Source: Bin87 sp965203985
GTDB lineage: Bacteria > Chloroflexota > Dehalococcoidia > Lucifugimonadales > UBA3495
Direction of reading: 5' to 3'
Assembly (NCBI GenBank): GCA_965203985.1
Contig: CBDBDS010000013.1
Coordinates: forward strand, 310,001 to 374,000
DNA length: 64,000 nucleotides
Of this stretch, positions 34,751-43,259 are shown in pieces. The translations under genes and the position numbers were made by a program. A model generated the notes under the pieces. That model was given only the letters and a program-made list of their open reading frames with translations. It was not told the origin of the DNA and made no database searches. Position 1 is the first letter of the stretch, and each line of letters starts with the position of its first letter.

Positions 34751-37186
34751 TTATTCGGTGGCGGATGCCGTGCCGTCCGCGTTGATCCTCACCTTGACGA
34801 TGGGGGCCACCACGTCGTTGAAGATGACCGCCGCTTCGGAGGTAGGACCACCGACGCGGTCGACCCAGCCGGGGACGACATTCTCGATGGCAGACTGACG
34901 CTGGGCGTCTTTCATCTCCGGCGTGAACGGCACTTCCTGCATACCCTGCTCCACGTTCTGCGCGATGGCGTTGGGCGCGAAGTGCTCGAACAGAAGCTGG
35001 CGGTTCAGGTAGGCGTGGCGGGAGCCCTCCTCCAGAACGATGTTCTGCAAGTCCTTGGGCATCTGGTTCCAGCGGTCGGCGTTGACGGCGAACCAGCTGT
35101 GACCGACGGAGACGATGGGGCCGACCAGATAGTCGGACACCTCGTACCAGCGCAGGCCGTGTCCGCAGGAGCCGCAGGAGATGGCGCCGTCGATGACGCC
35201 GCGCTCCAGGGCGGTGTACACGTCGGCGAAGGCGATGAACTGCGGGTCCGCGCCCATGCCGGAAAGCAGGTCGCTGAGCACGGTGCTGTGGCTGCGCACC
35301 TTGAGACCTTGCAAGTCCTCGAGGCCCCCGACCTGTGGCTTGGCGAATATGTAGTTGTGGGCCGTCATCATGTAGGCGATCTGGACGCCGCCGTTCTCCA
35401 GGGTGACCTCGGCCATCTTGGGCTGGATGGCGTCAATGACGTCCAGCTGGTCCTGCTGGGTGGCGAAGAGGCCCCAGAGGTTGCTCATGTCCATGATGGG
35501 GAAGTCGCCGCCCACGTAGCCGGAGTAGATCTGGGCGGAGTCCAGCGTGCCGTCCTCGATGAGGCGCAGCGAGTCGGGACCGGCGATGCCCAGTTCGGGG
35601 AAGGACGAAATTTCAAAGTTGACCTGGCCGTTGGTGCGGCGCCGGACGCGCTCCACAAAGCCGATGTCCTCGGTCTCGGCGTAGTTGCCGATGGCGAGGC
35701 CGCAGTCCACCAGGGTGCGGTTGATGCAAGCCATCTGGAACTCGAAGCTCTCGCCGGAGGAAGTCAGCGGCGTCAGGTTGAAGTTGATATCGCTCTCCAC
35801 GCCGCAGGACCAGCCGGAGGGGCTGCCGCCGCCGTGGCTGTCCGGTACGCTGGCGGCGGTTTCGCCGTCGCACTGCGTAGAGGCCATGGCTTCCTTCTCG
35901 CCGGTGGGCGAGTCCACGATGCTGATGCAGACTTCGCCGACGCTGCGGTCATCGCCGCAATCGATCCCGCCGGACATCGCCGGCATCATGGCCTCGGTTT
36001 CGCTGGCGGTGCCGTCGGGGTTGATGACCACGCCGACGATGGGGCCGACCTTGTCGTTGAAGATCTGCACGCCCTCGGAGCCGGGGCCGCCGGCGCGCTC
36101 CACCCAGTTGGGGATGATCGAGTTCAGGGCGGTCTCGCGCATCCTGGCCTTCACGTCGTCCGGGAAGTCGAAGTATTCCATGCCCTCTTCGACGTTCAGG
36201 TTGATGCCGTCCGGGTCCCACTGGGCCTTGAGGAGGCGGAGGTTTTCGGCCTCGTACTCTTTTCCTATCTCTTTAAGGATGGCCTGGTTCTCAGCGCTGA
36301 TCGCGCCCCATTTCTCGCTGTTGACGGTGACGTAGGTCACGCCGATGGAGCCGACGATGGGGCCGTAGAGGTAATCGGTAACCTCGTACCAGCGCTGGCC
36401 GTAGCCGGGGGTGCCGCCGGTGATGCCGGCGTCGAGGACGCCGCGCTCCAGGGCGGTGTACACGTCGGCGAAGGCCACGAACTGGCCCTCGGCGCCCAGA
36501 CCGGCCAGCAGGTCACCCAGGATGGTGCTGTGCTGGCGGATGTTCTTGTCCTTGTAGGAATCCAGGTCGGGCAGAAGCTCACGGCTGAAGACGTACTGGT
36601 TGGGATAGTAGGCCCGGAAGATGGGCTCGCCGCCGGTTGCATCCCGGAGGATGCGGATCATGTCATCCTCGATGGCGTCGGTGAGGGCCAGGTGGGCGTC
36701 GTTGCTGGGGGAGAGGCCCCAGAGGTTGCCCACGTCGATGATGGGCAGGTCACCGCCCACGTAGCCGGAGTAGATCTCCGCGAACTCCAGGGTCTGGTCG
36801 TTGACCAGCCGGATGGTGTCGGGGCCGGCGAGACCGAGCTCGGGGTAGGACGAGATTTCGATGGTGACCTCGCCGTTGGTGCGCTCGCTGACGTTGGGCG
36901 CGTAGAAATCGCGGATCAGCTCGCAGGGGCGCAGGGTGCGGTTGATGCACACCACCTGCAGGGTGATCGCTTCCTGGGTGGGCGCGGCCGGGGCGGCCGG
37001 AGCGGCCGCGGCGGTGGTAGGCTGCTCTCCGCCGGCCTGCGGGGCCGCGGGAGCGGGCGCGGCGGGTTCGCCGCCTCCGCACGCGGCAACCACTACCATC
37101 AGCAAAGCGATGGAGGCAGAAGCAAAGATCGCTCGCCACGGCAGGGAAGCGGCAGTAAACCGTCGCAATCTGCGTGAATTGTGCAT
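34751..37186 (-). CDS. dctP2: TRAP substrate-binding lipoprotein with two DctP domains (second copy)
   Basis: 811 residues from ATG 37186 (GAGGGAGACCCT before it); the frame is open further upstream but that part has no signal peptide. Lipobox VVVAACGG. Domain 1 about 75-395, with RQHSTILGDLLAGLGA; domain 2 about 480-811, with RSHSTVLSDLLSGMGA. A Cys-rich linker of about 90 residues joins them (IDCGDDRSVGEVC, STQCDGE, GWSCGVESD). Close paralog of dctP1, so both arose from an already fused ancestor. Own promoter and terminator. Confidence 0.93.
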   Translation of the reverse strand: MHNSRRLRRFTAASLPWRAIFASASIALLMVVVAACGGGEPAAPAPAAPQAGGEQPTTAAAAPAAPAAPTQEAITLQVVCINRTLRPCELIRDFYAPNVSERTNGEVTIEISSYPELGLAGPDTIRLVNDQTLEFAEIYSGYVGGDLPIIDVGNLWGLSPSNDAHLALTDAIEDDMIRILRDATGGEPIFRAYYPNQYVFSRELLPDLDSYKDKNIRQHSTILGDLLAGLGAEGQFVAFADVYTALERGVLDAGITGGTPGYGQRWYEVTDYLYGPIVGSIGVTYVTVNSEKWGAISAENQAILKEIGKEYEAENLRLLKAQWDPDGINLNVEEGMEYFDFPDDVKARMRETALNSIIPNWVERAGGPGSEGVQIFNDKVGPIVGVVINPDGTASETEAMMPAMSGGIDCGDDRSVGEVCISIVDSPTGEKEAMASTQCDGETAASVPDSHGGGSPSGWSCGVESDINFNLTPLTSSGESFEFQMACINRTLVDCGLAIGNYAETEDIGFVERVRRRTNGQVNFEISSFPELGIAGPDSLRLIEDGTLDSAQIYSGYVGGDFPIMDMSNLWGLFATQQDQLDVIDAIQPKMAEVTLENGGVQIAYMMTAHNYIFAKPQVGGLEDLQGLKVRSHSTVLSDLLSGMGADPQFIAFADVYTALERGVIDGAISCGSCGHGLRWYEVSDYLVGPIVSVGHSWFAVNADRWNQMPKDLQNIVLEEGSRHAYLNRQLLFEHFAPNAIAQNVEQGMQEVPFTPEMKDAQRQSAIENVVPGWVDRVGGPTSEAAVIFNDVVAPIVKVRINADGTASATE

Positions 37187-37271
37187 AGGGTCTCCCTCGT
37201 TATTACGTGTTGTGGGCCGGCGGCGGTACGAAAAGCGGCCTCCGCGGCCACGCCTCACAGTTTGCCGCAAC

Positions 37272-37300
37272 AAACTACCAGCAGGCCGGCGCAGTGTCAA
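37272..37300 (-). promoter_or_regulatory. Promoter of dctP2
   Basis: Minus strand TTGACA (37300-37295), 17-bp spacer, TAGTTT (37277-37272), about 80 nt before the ATG. Confidence 0.7.
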
Positions 37301-37342
37301 CGATGGCGACGGGGTCACAGGAGCGTTCCGTTTCAAGTGGTT

Positions 37343-37524
37343 GCGTTGCATGGATAGACGGGATGGACGGGACGGGATTGATCGGCGGGGAACGGTCAGA
37401 AGCAGGATTTTCGAGATTTGAGGATTGCCGGGATTGGAGCCGTTCGGTGATGGAGAGCTCGTTGCCGGCATAATGGCCCCACCAGGGACGAGATTGCCGC
37501 GCTGCGCTCGCAATGACAAGGAGG
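37343..37524. repeat. Cluster of partial repeats (families D, C, B)
   Basis: A worn D fragment GCATGGATAGACGGGATGGA (37359), a C half GTCAGAAGCAGGATTTTCGA (37395) and a B half ACGAGATTGCCGCGCTGCGC then TCGCAATGAC (37489-37517). No gene is seen from 37187 to 37524. Confidence 0.7.
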
Positions 37525-38220
37525 TTAGGCCGTGCCCCGGACGGGGATGGTATCGGGGAGTTTGACGCGGAAGGTGCGCTCCAGGGCGCGTTTCCAGAGA
37601 GGGGATATTTCTATGGCAGAAGGTTCGCGGCGCAGGTCCAGGTTTTCGGGGTGGCATCCGCAGGGCGGAGGCGTCAGGCCCCGGGGGTAGAAGCCGTGGG
37701 GGTCGGGGCGTCGCGCCAGGGGCGCGTCGACCAGACCGTGAGCATCGGCGATCTCCCGGTAGTCGGGCAGGGCGATGATCTCCGCTATGGATTGGGGCGC
37801 ATGACGGCGCGGCGGCGGGACGGGGCGGCGGCCGCGTCCCGTGACCGGTCGGCCGGAGATGGCGCCCGCAATGGAGCGGATGAGCATGGCCACGCGGTTG
37901 CGGGCCTGCCGGCACAGGCGTTGGGCCTCCCGGTGGTCGGCTTCGGCCAGCCGGCGGGGGAGGCCGTAGATGTGGCGGAAGGTGCGGACACCTCCGTTGG
38001 AGATGCGGCCCTCCGCCGCCAGGAGGAACAGGTAGTTGGTCAGCCGGCGGCGGGTGCAACGGTGAACCCAGTTCCGCTCCACCACCGCCGCGGTGGCGGC
38101 GTGGGATGCGGCGCGGGCCAGGGCGTCGGCGGCGCGAAGGTGGTCGCCGGCGTTGTGGTCGGACCGGGCCAGGGACAGAAAGCGCCGGGCCTGGGTCTGG
38201 TGATGATGGACGCTGCCCAT
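37525..38220 (-). CDS. Hypothetical protein, helical and arginine-rich
   Basis: 231 residues, family not recognised. The N-terminal half (10-110) is alpha-helical, with RAADALARAASHAATAAVVE and TNYLFLLAAEGRIS. The middle is basic and Pro-rich (GRGRRPVPPPRRHA). The C-terminus has a GLTPPPCGCHPENLDLRREP patch. AAGGAG lies upstream of the ATG at a long spacing. A soluble nucleic-acid-linked role is only a guess. Flanked on both sides by repeats. Confidence 0.6.
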   Translation of the reverse strand: MGSVHHHQTQARRFLSLARSDHNAGDHLRAADALARAASHAATAAVVERNWVHRCTRRRLTNYLFLLAAEGRISNGGVRTFRHIYGLPRRLAEADHREAQRLCRQARNRVAMLIRSIAGAISGRPVTGRGRRPVPPPRRHAPQSIAEIIALPDYREIADAHGLVDAPLARRPDPHGFYPRGLTPPPCGCHPENLDLRREPSAIEISPLWKRALERTFRVKLPDTIPVRGTA

Positions 38221-38263
38221 GGTGGATCACGCTCCTTGTCAAGGGTGCGTCCCGAGGGTTTGG

Positions 38264-38300
38264 TTTTTACATCGATGCACAGGATGGACAGGATACGGAT
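38264..38300. repeat. Family D half-repeat
   Basis: TTTTTACATCGATGCACAGG followed by ATGGACAGGAT; no inverted partner nearby. Confidence 0.75.
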
Positions 38301-38733
38301 TGAATTCGGATTGGATTGGGTTGCAGTGGCTCCTTTGGGATTGGATTTTTGCAGGTGACCGGCGGTTGGGTTTTGCAGGCGATTGGGTGATTGGTTGGTT
38401 GATGACCAGGTTCCGGGAGGTTATCAGCCCTACGGCCGGAGGAATTGCGCTTGGGTTTTTGGCTCTCATTTTCCATGCCTGGGGGCACGGTGCCCGAAGC
38501 ATGGCGCGCTGTGGCGGGCGCGGTGGCAGAGGCGACTACTCCGGTTAGAGTGATCGGGGACAGTCTCCTGCGGATGCCGGTAGCGACTGGGATGCTGATG
38601 GTTGTTGGCCGTGTTTTCCGGGAACCTGGTCGTAGAGGGACAATCACCTGCGGGGAACAGGATAGCACGGGCGTTCTGGTTTGGGCAAGGGGTTGGTTGG
38701 CATGGATGGACGGGATGGACGGTTTCGTAAATC

Positions 38734-38841
38734 GTCAGAAGCAGGATTTGCCGGATTTGAGGATTATCGAGATTGAGTAGATGGTGCTGCGCATGACCAC
38801 AATCCTGAAAATCCGATAATCCTGTGAATCCTGCTTCTGAC
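38734..38841. repeat. Complete family C repeat
   Basis: GTCAGAAGCAGGATTTGCCG at the left, with inverse CCTGTGAATCCTGCTTCTGA plus C ending at 38841. Inner arms ATTTGAGGATTATC and ATCCGATAATCCTG also pair, giving a long AT-rich stem. A D fragment (CATGGATGGACGGGATGGAC) abuts it at 38701. Confidence 0.85.
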
Positions 38842-38893
38842 GATTGATCGACGTGGGTAATCACTTTGGAAAAGCCCTGGTGAGCGATGCATT

Positions 38894-39085
38894 CTCACGC
38901 GTAGCCAGTCTGTCTTTTACATCGATGCACAGGATGGACAGGATTTGATTGATTATTGTTCTGCGTCCCGGCAGCTGGGACGCAACTGTGATTCGGAACG
39001 CCACGACGGTATCGCCAGCATCCTATTCATCCTGTGCATCGGTGTTAAATTACACTGGTGGCCGTTTAAAACGGGTACGCGTGAG
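38894..39085. repeat. Complete family D element with both outer arms
   Basis: Left outer arm CTCACGCGTAGCCAGTCT (38894), core TTTTACATCGATGCACAGGA at about 38914, inverse core ATTCATCCTGTGCATCGGTG near 39027-39046, right outer arm ACGGGTACGCGTGAG ending 39085. 192 bp, the clearest whole D unit. The centre holds GCGTCCCGGCAGCTGGGACG, a further palindrome. Confidence 0.85.
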
Positions 39086-39111
39086 CGATGGTAATTGTTC
39101 AGACTTGCGGG

Positions 39112-39220
39112 TGTCATTGCGAGCGCAGCGCGGAAATCCTGTCAGCGCAAGGGAGTCCTCCGGGGCAGACGTTGCTGCTACGGCATCGAGATTGCCACGG
39201 CGCAAGCGCCTCGCAATGAC
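39112..39220. repeat. Family B repeat
   Basis: GTCATTGCGAGCGCAGCGCG left, GCCTCGCAATGAC right, with the same long-spacer form as the copy at 2345. Confidence 0.85.
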
Positions 39221-39261
39221 AACCTCCTGGATTCTGAACACTTACGAGCAGCGCATTTCCG

Positions 39262-39291
39262 TTGACACTGTGATTGGGCGGGTGTTAGCAT
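39262..39291 (+). promoter_or_regulatory. Promoter of the ilv-leu operon
   Basis: TTGACA (39262-39267), 18-bp spacer, TAGCAT (39286-39291). Start about 39298, just before the T-box stem I. Confidence 0.7.
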
Positions 39292-39304
39292 ATCCGGCAG
39301 TTTT

Positions 39305-39578
39305 ATCGCGGTGATGGGGAGTAGTAGGCGCGGAAGGCCGCATAGAGAGCCGACGGTTGGTGGAAGTCGGCGGCCGGAAACTCCGAACTCGCCCCTGAGC
39401 GACTGGCCTGAAGCGCGAAAGCGTGGGTAGGGACAGCGGGTCGGCTCCGATAACGGCTGTGTACAAAGAGTTTCGCGTAGGCGCTCATCCGGGATACTCC
39501 GGGCAATGTGCGGAGCGCGGAAAAGAAGGGTGGTACCGCGGGAATTACAACCCGTCCCTTCGGGGTCGGGATTTTTTA
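39305..39578 (+). promoter_or_regulatory. T-box riboswitch, probable leucine (CUC) specifier
   Basis: Stem I starts GATGGGGAGTAGTA and carries the AGAGAGCCGACGGTTGGTGG element. The 3' side holds GAACTCGCCCCTGAG, where CTC (39388-39390) sits just above the GGGG/CCCC base of stem I, as a specifier should. The T-box sequence AAGGGTGGTACCGCGG is at 39526-39541. The intrinsic terminator CCCGTCCCTTCGGGGTCGGG then ATTTTTT follows (39551-39577). Uncharged tRNA-Leu would stabilise the antiterminator and let ilvB transcription continue. A CUC specifier is also used for the Bacillus ilv-leu operon. Confidence 0.93.
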
Positions 39579-39658
39579 TGTTTTGACCGGACGGGGAACG
39601 GACCGGACGGGAAACGGGCCACATCGGAAACCGGAGAGACCAGAGGAGTAGCCGTACT

Positions 39659-41365
39659 ATGGAAATGACAGGCGCAGAGATCATTTGCGAAAGCCTGCTG
39701 CGCGAAGGCGTGGACACGATATTCGGGTTGCCCGGCGGCGCTGTACTGCCGTTCTACGGCGCGCTGTCCGGCTATCCCAAGCTGCGCCACATCCTGGTAC
39801 GGCATGAGCAGGCCGCCGCCATGGCCGCCGACGGCTACGCCCGCTCCACGGGCAAGGTCGGAGTATGCTCCGCCACGTCGGGGCCGGGCGCCACCAACCT
39901 GGTAACCGGCCTGATGGCAGCGCAGATGGACTCGGTGCCCATCGTGTGCATCACCGGACAGGTGCCCCGGGCCGCCATCGGGCGCGACGCCTTCCAGGAA
40001 ACCGACATCACCGGCATCACCCTGCCGGTCACCAAGCACAACTACCTGGTGATGGACGTGCGCGACATCGCGCCGGCCATCAAGGAAGCCTTTTACATCG
40101 CGCGCACCGGTCGCCCCGGCCCCGTCCTCATCGACGTGCCGAAGGACGTGCTGGCCGGCGAGAAGATCGAGTTCCAGTGGCCGGACGAGGTTGACCTGCC
40201 CGGCTACGTGCCGCCGGGCGACCCCGACCCGCGACAGGTGCGGGCCGCCGCCCATCTGATCAACCAGGCGCAACGGCCGGTGATCCTGGCCGGCCACGGC
40301 GTGCTGATCTCGCGGGCGTGGGACGAGTTGCGGGAGTTGGCCGAGAAGGCGCAGATCCCGGTGATCACCACGCTGTTGGGCATCGGCGCGATGTCCACCG
40401 AGCACGTGCTGAACCTGGGCATGCCCGGGATGCACGGCATGGCCTACGCCAGCCTGGCCATCGACCGTTCCGACCTGGTCATCTGCCTGGGGGCGCGGTT
40501 CGACGACCGGGTCACCGGACGGCTCAGCGACTTCGCCCCCGGCGCAAAGATCGTTCACGTGGACGTGGACCCCACCGAGTTCAACAAGAACGTGGTGGCC
40601 GACGCCCCAGTGCTGGGCGACCTCAAAGCCAGCCTGCGCGCGCTGATACCCATGGTGGAGTCCAACGTGCACCTGGACTGGATCAAGGAAACGGACACGC
40701 TGCGGGCGGAGCATCCGTCGCTGTTCATCCGCAAGTCGGCAGAGCTATTGCCCCAGCAGGTGATGAAGCAGCTTTCGGACGAGACCAACGGCGAGGCCAT
40801 CATCGTGACCGGCGTGGGCCAGCACCAGATGTGGGCGGCGCAGCACTACGGCTACAAGGAGCCGAACTCGCTGATCACCTCGGGCGGCAGCGGAGCCATG
40901 GGGTACGAGGTGCCGGCGGCGCTGGGGGCCAAGGTGGGCCGCCCGGAGAAGACCGTGTGGTCCATCGCCGGCGACGGCGGGTTCCAGATGACCCTGTGCG
41001 ACCTGGCCACGGCGGTGGAGAACAAGATCGATGTCAAGTACGCCATCCTTAATAACGGGTCGCTGGGCATGGTCCGGCAGTGGCAGGACTTCTTCTACGA
41101 CAAGGACTTCTTCGCCACCATCTACAGCGGCAACCCCGACTTCGTGAGGCTGGCCGAGGCCTACGGCATCCGTGGCATCCGGGTCACCAGGGAAGAAGAG
41201 GTAGCCGGAGCGATCCAGGAAGCCATGGAGACGCCGGGGCCCGTGGTCGTGGACTTCGTGGTCAAAGAAGACGAGTTCGTGTACCCGATGATCCCTGCCG
41301 GAGAGTCGGTGCACGAGATGCTGGAAGAGCCGGAGGCTGAGGGGGTGGGCTTTGAGCGCATCTAA
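39659..41365 (+). CDS. ilvB: Acetolactate synthase large subunit
   Basis: 568 residues. Pyruvate/ThDP binding: IFGLPGGAVLPFYGALSG, the catalytic Glu in HILVRHEQAAAMAADGYAR, and the ThDP-Mg motif GDGGFQMTLCDLATAVENK ending in NNGSLGMVRQWQDFFY. It joins two pyruvates (or pyruvate and 2-oxobutyrate) at the entry to Val, Leu and Ile synthesis. GAGGAGTAGCCGTACT precedes the ATG. First gene after the T-box; overlaps ilvN by 14 nt. Confidence 0.97.
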   Translation: MEMTGAEIICESLLREGVDTIFGLPGGAVLPFYGALSGYPKLRHILVRHEQAAAMAADGYARSTGKVGVCSATSGPGATNLVTGLMAAQMDSVPIVCITGQVPRAAIGRDAFQETDITGITLPVTKHNYLVMDVRDIAPAIKEAFYIARTGRPGPVLIDVPKDVLAGEKIEFQWPDEVDLPGYVPPGDPDPRQVRAAAHLINQAQRPVILAGHGVLISRAWDELRELAEKAQIPVITTLLGIGAMSTEHVLNLGMPGMHGMAYASLAIDRSDLVICLGARFDDRVTGRLSDFAPGAKIVHVDVDPTEFNKNVVADAPVLGDLKASLRALIPMVESNVHLDWIKETDTLRAEHPSLFIRKSAELLPQQVMKQLSDETNGEAIIVTGVGQHQMWAAQHYGYKEPNSLITSGGSGAMGYEVPAALGAKVGRPEKTVWSIAGDGGFQMTLCDLATAVENKIDVKYAILNNGSLGMVRQWQDFFYDKDFFATIYSGNPDFVRLAEAYGIRGIRVTREEEVAGAIQEAMETPGPVVVDFVVKEDEFVYPMIPAGESVHEMLEEPEAEGVGFERI

Positions 41366-41957
41366 CGCCGAACAACACACCATCATCGCGCTGGTGCAGG
41401 ACCGGCCGGGTGTCCTGACCCGGGTGGCCGGCCTGTTCCGCCGGCGCGGGTTCAACATCGCCAGCCTGGCCGTGGGCGCCAGCGAGCGGAAGGGCCTGTC
41501 GCGCCTGACCTTCGTCGTCACCGGCGACCAGTACACGGTGGAGCAGGCCACCCGCCACCTGGAAAAATTGATCGACGTGGTGAAGGTGTCCAACATATCC
41601 GAAGAGGACGTGGTGGCGCGGGAACTGGCCCTGATCAAGGTGCGGGCGACGCCGTCCAACCGCAGCGAGATCCTGGAGATGGTGAACCTGTTCCGGGCCA
41701 AGGTGGTGGACGTGGGCGCGCGTTCGCTGGTGGTGGAGACCACCGGCGAGGAGGACAAGATCGACGCCCTGTACGACCTGCTGCAGCCCTTCGGCATCCT
41801 GGAACTGATGCGCACCGGCCGGGTGGCCATGGTGCGGGGCAAGTCCGGCGGCCGGGTCAGCGACGACGTGGGCGCCGACGCCATCATCATGGGAAGGAAC
41901 GGAGCCGTGGCGGAACGAGCGGTTAGCTCGGCGCCGGGGCACTACGAGGGAGTTTAA
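41352..41957 (+). CDS. ilvN: Acetolactate synthase small (regulatory) subunit
   Basis: 201 residues. N-terminal ACT domain HTIIALVQDRPGVLTRVAGL, with FNIASLAVG; C-terminal domain with EILEMVNLFRAKVVDVG and the VVETTGEEDKIDALYDLLQ segment. It carries valine feedback on IlvB. The likely start is TTG 41352 inside the ilvB end, with GAGGGGGTG before it. The C-terminus is about 30 residues longer than in many homologs (VSDDVGADAIIMGRNG). Confidence 0.94.
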   Translation: MSASNAEQHTIIALVQDRPGVLTRVAGLFRRRGFNIASLAVGASERKGLSRLTFVVTGDQYTVEQATRHLEKLIDVVKVSNISEEDVVARELALIKVRATPSNRSEILEMVNLFRAKVVDVGARSLVVETTGEEDKIDALYDLLQPFGILELMRTGRVAMVRGKSGGRVSDDVGADAIIMGRNGAVAERAVSSAPGHYEGV

Positions 41958-41959
41958 TC

Positions 41960-42051
41960 GTCAGAAGCAGGATTTGCCGGATTTGTGGTTTTCCAGGATT
42001 ACCTCAGCTCAATCCTGCTAATCCTATAATCTTGAAAATCCTACTTCTGAC
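41960..42051. repeat. Family C repeat inside the ilv operon
   Basis: GTCAGAAGCAGGATTTGCCG left and TTGAAAATCCTACTTCTGAC right. It lies 2 nt after ilvN and 42 nt before ilvC, and would be transcribed as a long hairpin. Confidence 0.85.
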
Positions 42052-42093
42052 AAATTTCATGGCAATGACGAAAAACCACAAGGACAGAACAGC

Positions 42094-43104
42094 ATGGCAG
42101 TGAACATTTATACCGAGAAAGACGCCGACATGTCCTTCCTGGAGGGCAAGACGGTGGGGATGATCGGCTACGGCAGCCAGGGACACGCCCACGCACTGAA
42201 CCTGCACGACAGCGGGGTCAAGGTCATGGTGGGCCTGTACGAGGGCAGTGCCAGCCGCCAGGTGGCCCGCGACGCCGGCCTGGAAGTCGGCAGCGTGGCC
42301 GAGGTCGCCAAGGAAGCCGACGTGATGATGGTGGCCATCCCCGACCACGTGCAGAAGGACGTGTACCGCGACGAGATCGAGCCGAACCTGGGACCGGGCA
42401 AGGCCCTGATGTTCGCCCACGGCTTCACCATCCATTACCAGTTCGTGGTGCCGCCGCCTTCGGTGGACGTGATGATGGTCGCGCCCAAGGCTCCCGGCCA
42501 CCGCATGCGGGAGCACTTCGTGGAGCAGGGCATCGGCGTGCCGTGTCTGCTGGCGATTCACCAGGACGCAACGGGCAACGCCAAGAACATCGGGCTGGCC
42601 TATGCCTCGGGCATCGGCTGCGCCCGCGCCGGCGTGCTGGAGACCACCTTCAAGGACGAGACCGAGAGCGACCTGTTCGGCGAACAGTCGGTGCTCTGCG
42701 GCGGCGTTACCGCCCTGATCAACCTGGCCTTCGAGACGCTGGTCGAGCGCGGCTATCCGCCGGAAATCGCCTACTTCGAGTGCCTGCACGAGCTGAAGAT
42801 GATCGTTGACCTGATCCAGCAGGGCGGGTTCAACTACATGCGCTACTCGGTCAGCGACACCGCGGAGTACGGCGACCTGACCCGGGGCACGCGGGTGGTC
42901 GACGACCACGTCCGCGAGAACATGCACCGGGTGCTGGACGACATCCAGAGCGGGTCCTTCGCCCAGGAATGGATGGCGGAGTGTGACGAGGGACGGCACA
43001 ACTTCCTGCGCCTGCGCCAGGAAGCGCGCACCAGCCGGATCCACGAGGTGGGCCGGGGCCTGCGCGAGATGATGCCGTGGATGAACCCGCGGGAGATTGA
43101 GTGA
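42094..43104 (+). CDS. ilvC: Ketol-acid reductoisomerase
   Basis: 336 residues, class I length. GMIGYGSQGHAHALNLHDSG binds NADPH; GLYEGSASRQVA is the cofactor-specificity loop. Mg and substrate residues lie in DLFGEQSVLCGGVTALI and AYFECLHELKMIVDLI. It converts acetolactate to dihydroxy-isovalerate. AAGGACAGAACAGC precedes the ATG. Confidence 0.97.
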   Translation: MAVNIYTEKDADMSFLEGKTVGMIGYGSQGHAHALNLHDSGVKVMVGLYEGSASRQVARDAGLEVGSVAEVAKEADVMMVAIPDHVQKDVYRDEIEPNLGPGKALMFAHGFTIHYQFVVPPPSVDVMMVAPKAPGHRMREHFVEQGIGVPCLLAIHQDATGNAKNIGLAYASGIGCARAGVLETTFKDETESDLFGEQSVLCGGVTALINLAFETLVERGYPPEIAYFECLHELKMIVDLIQQGGFNYMRYSVSDTAEYGDLTRGTRVVDDHVRENMHRVLDDIQSGSFAQEWMAECDEGRHNFLRLRQEARTSRIHEVGRGLREMMPWMNPREIE

Positions 43105-43138
43105 TTTCCCCAGACTCAACCGTCATTCCGGAGGTTTC

Positions 43139-43230
43139 GTCAGAAGCAGGATTCACTGGATTTTAGGATTTCCAGGATTGAGGGAACGTAATCCCGAAAA
43201 TCCCGCAATCTTGAAAATCCTGATTCTGAC
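43139..43230. repeat. Family C repeat inside the ilv-leu operon
   Basis: GTCAGAAGCAGGATTCACTG left and TTGAAAATCCTGATTCTGAC right, between ilvC and the small ORF before leuA. Second C copy within this operon. Confidence 0.85.
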
Positions 43231-43259
43231 GAATGCTCAGAGATAGCAGGAGGTGACAC

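Larger units (their letters stand above)
38243..39261. other. 1-kb gene-free repeat cluster
   Basis: No credible gene lies between 38221 and the T-box promoter. The stretch is filled by D, C, D and B family repeats, listed separately, with short unique joins. Confidence 0.7.

Noticed and set aside
37525..38220. HEPN RNase domain in the arginine-rich hypothetical protein
   Set aside because: The N-terminus is helical but no RxxxxH motif at a sensible place could be fixed, so it stays unassigned.
37187..38242. Upstream open frame that would extend dctP2 by about 352 residues
   Set aside because: The extension has low-complexity Pro/Arg-rich composition, crosses repeats and overlaps the gene at 37525; the lipoprotein signal and ribosome site at 37186 define the start.
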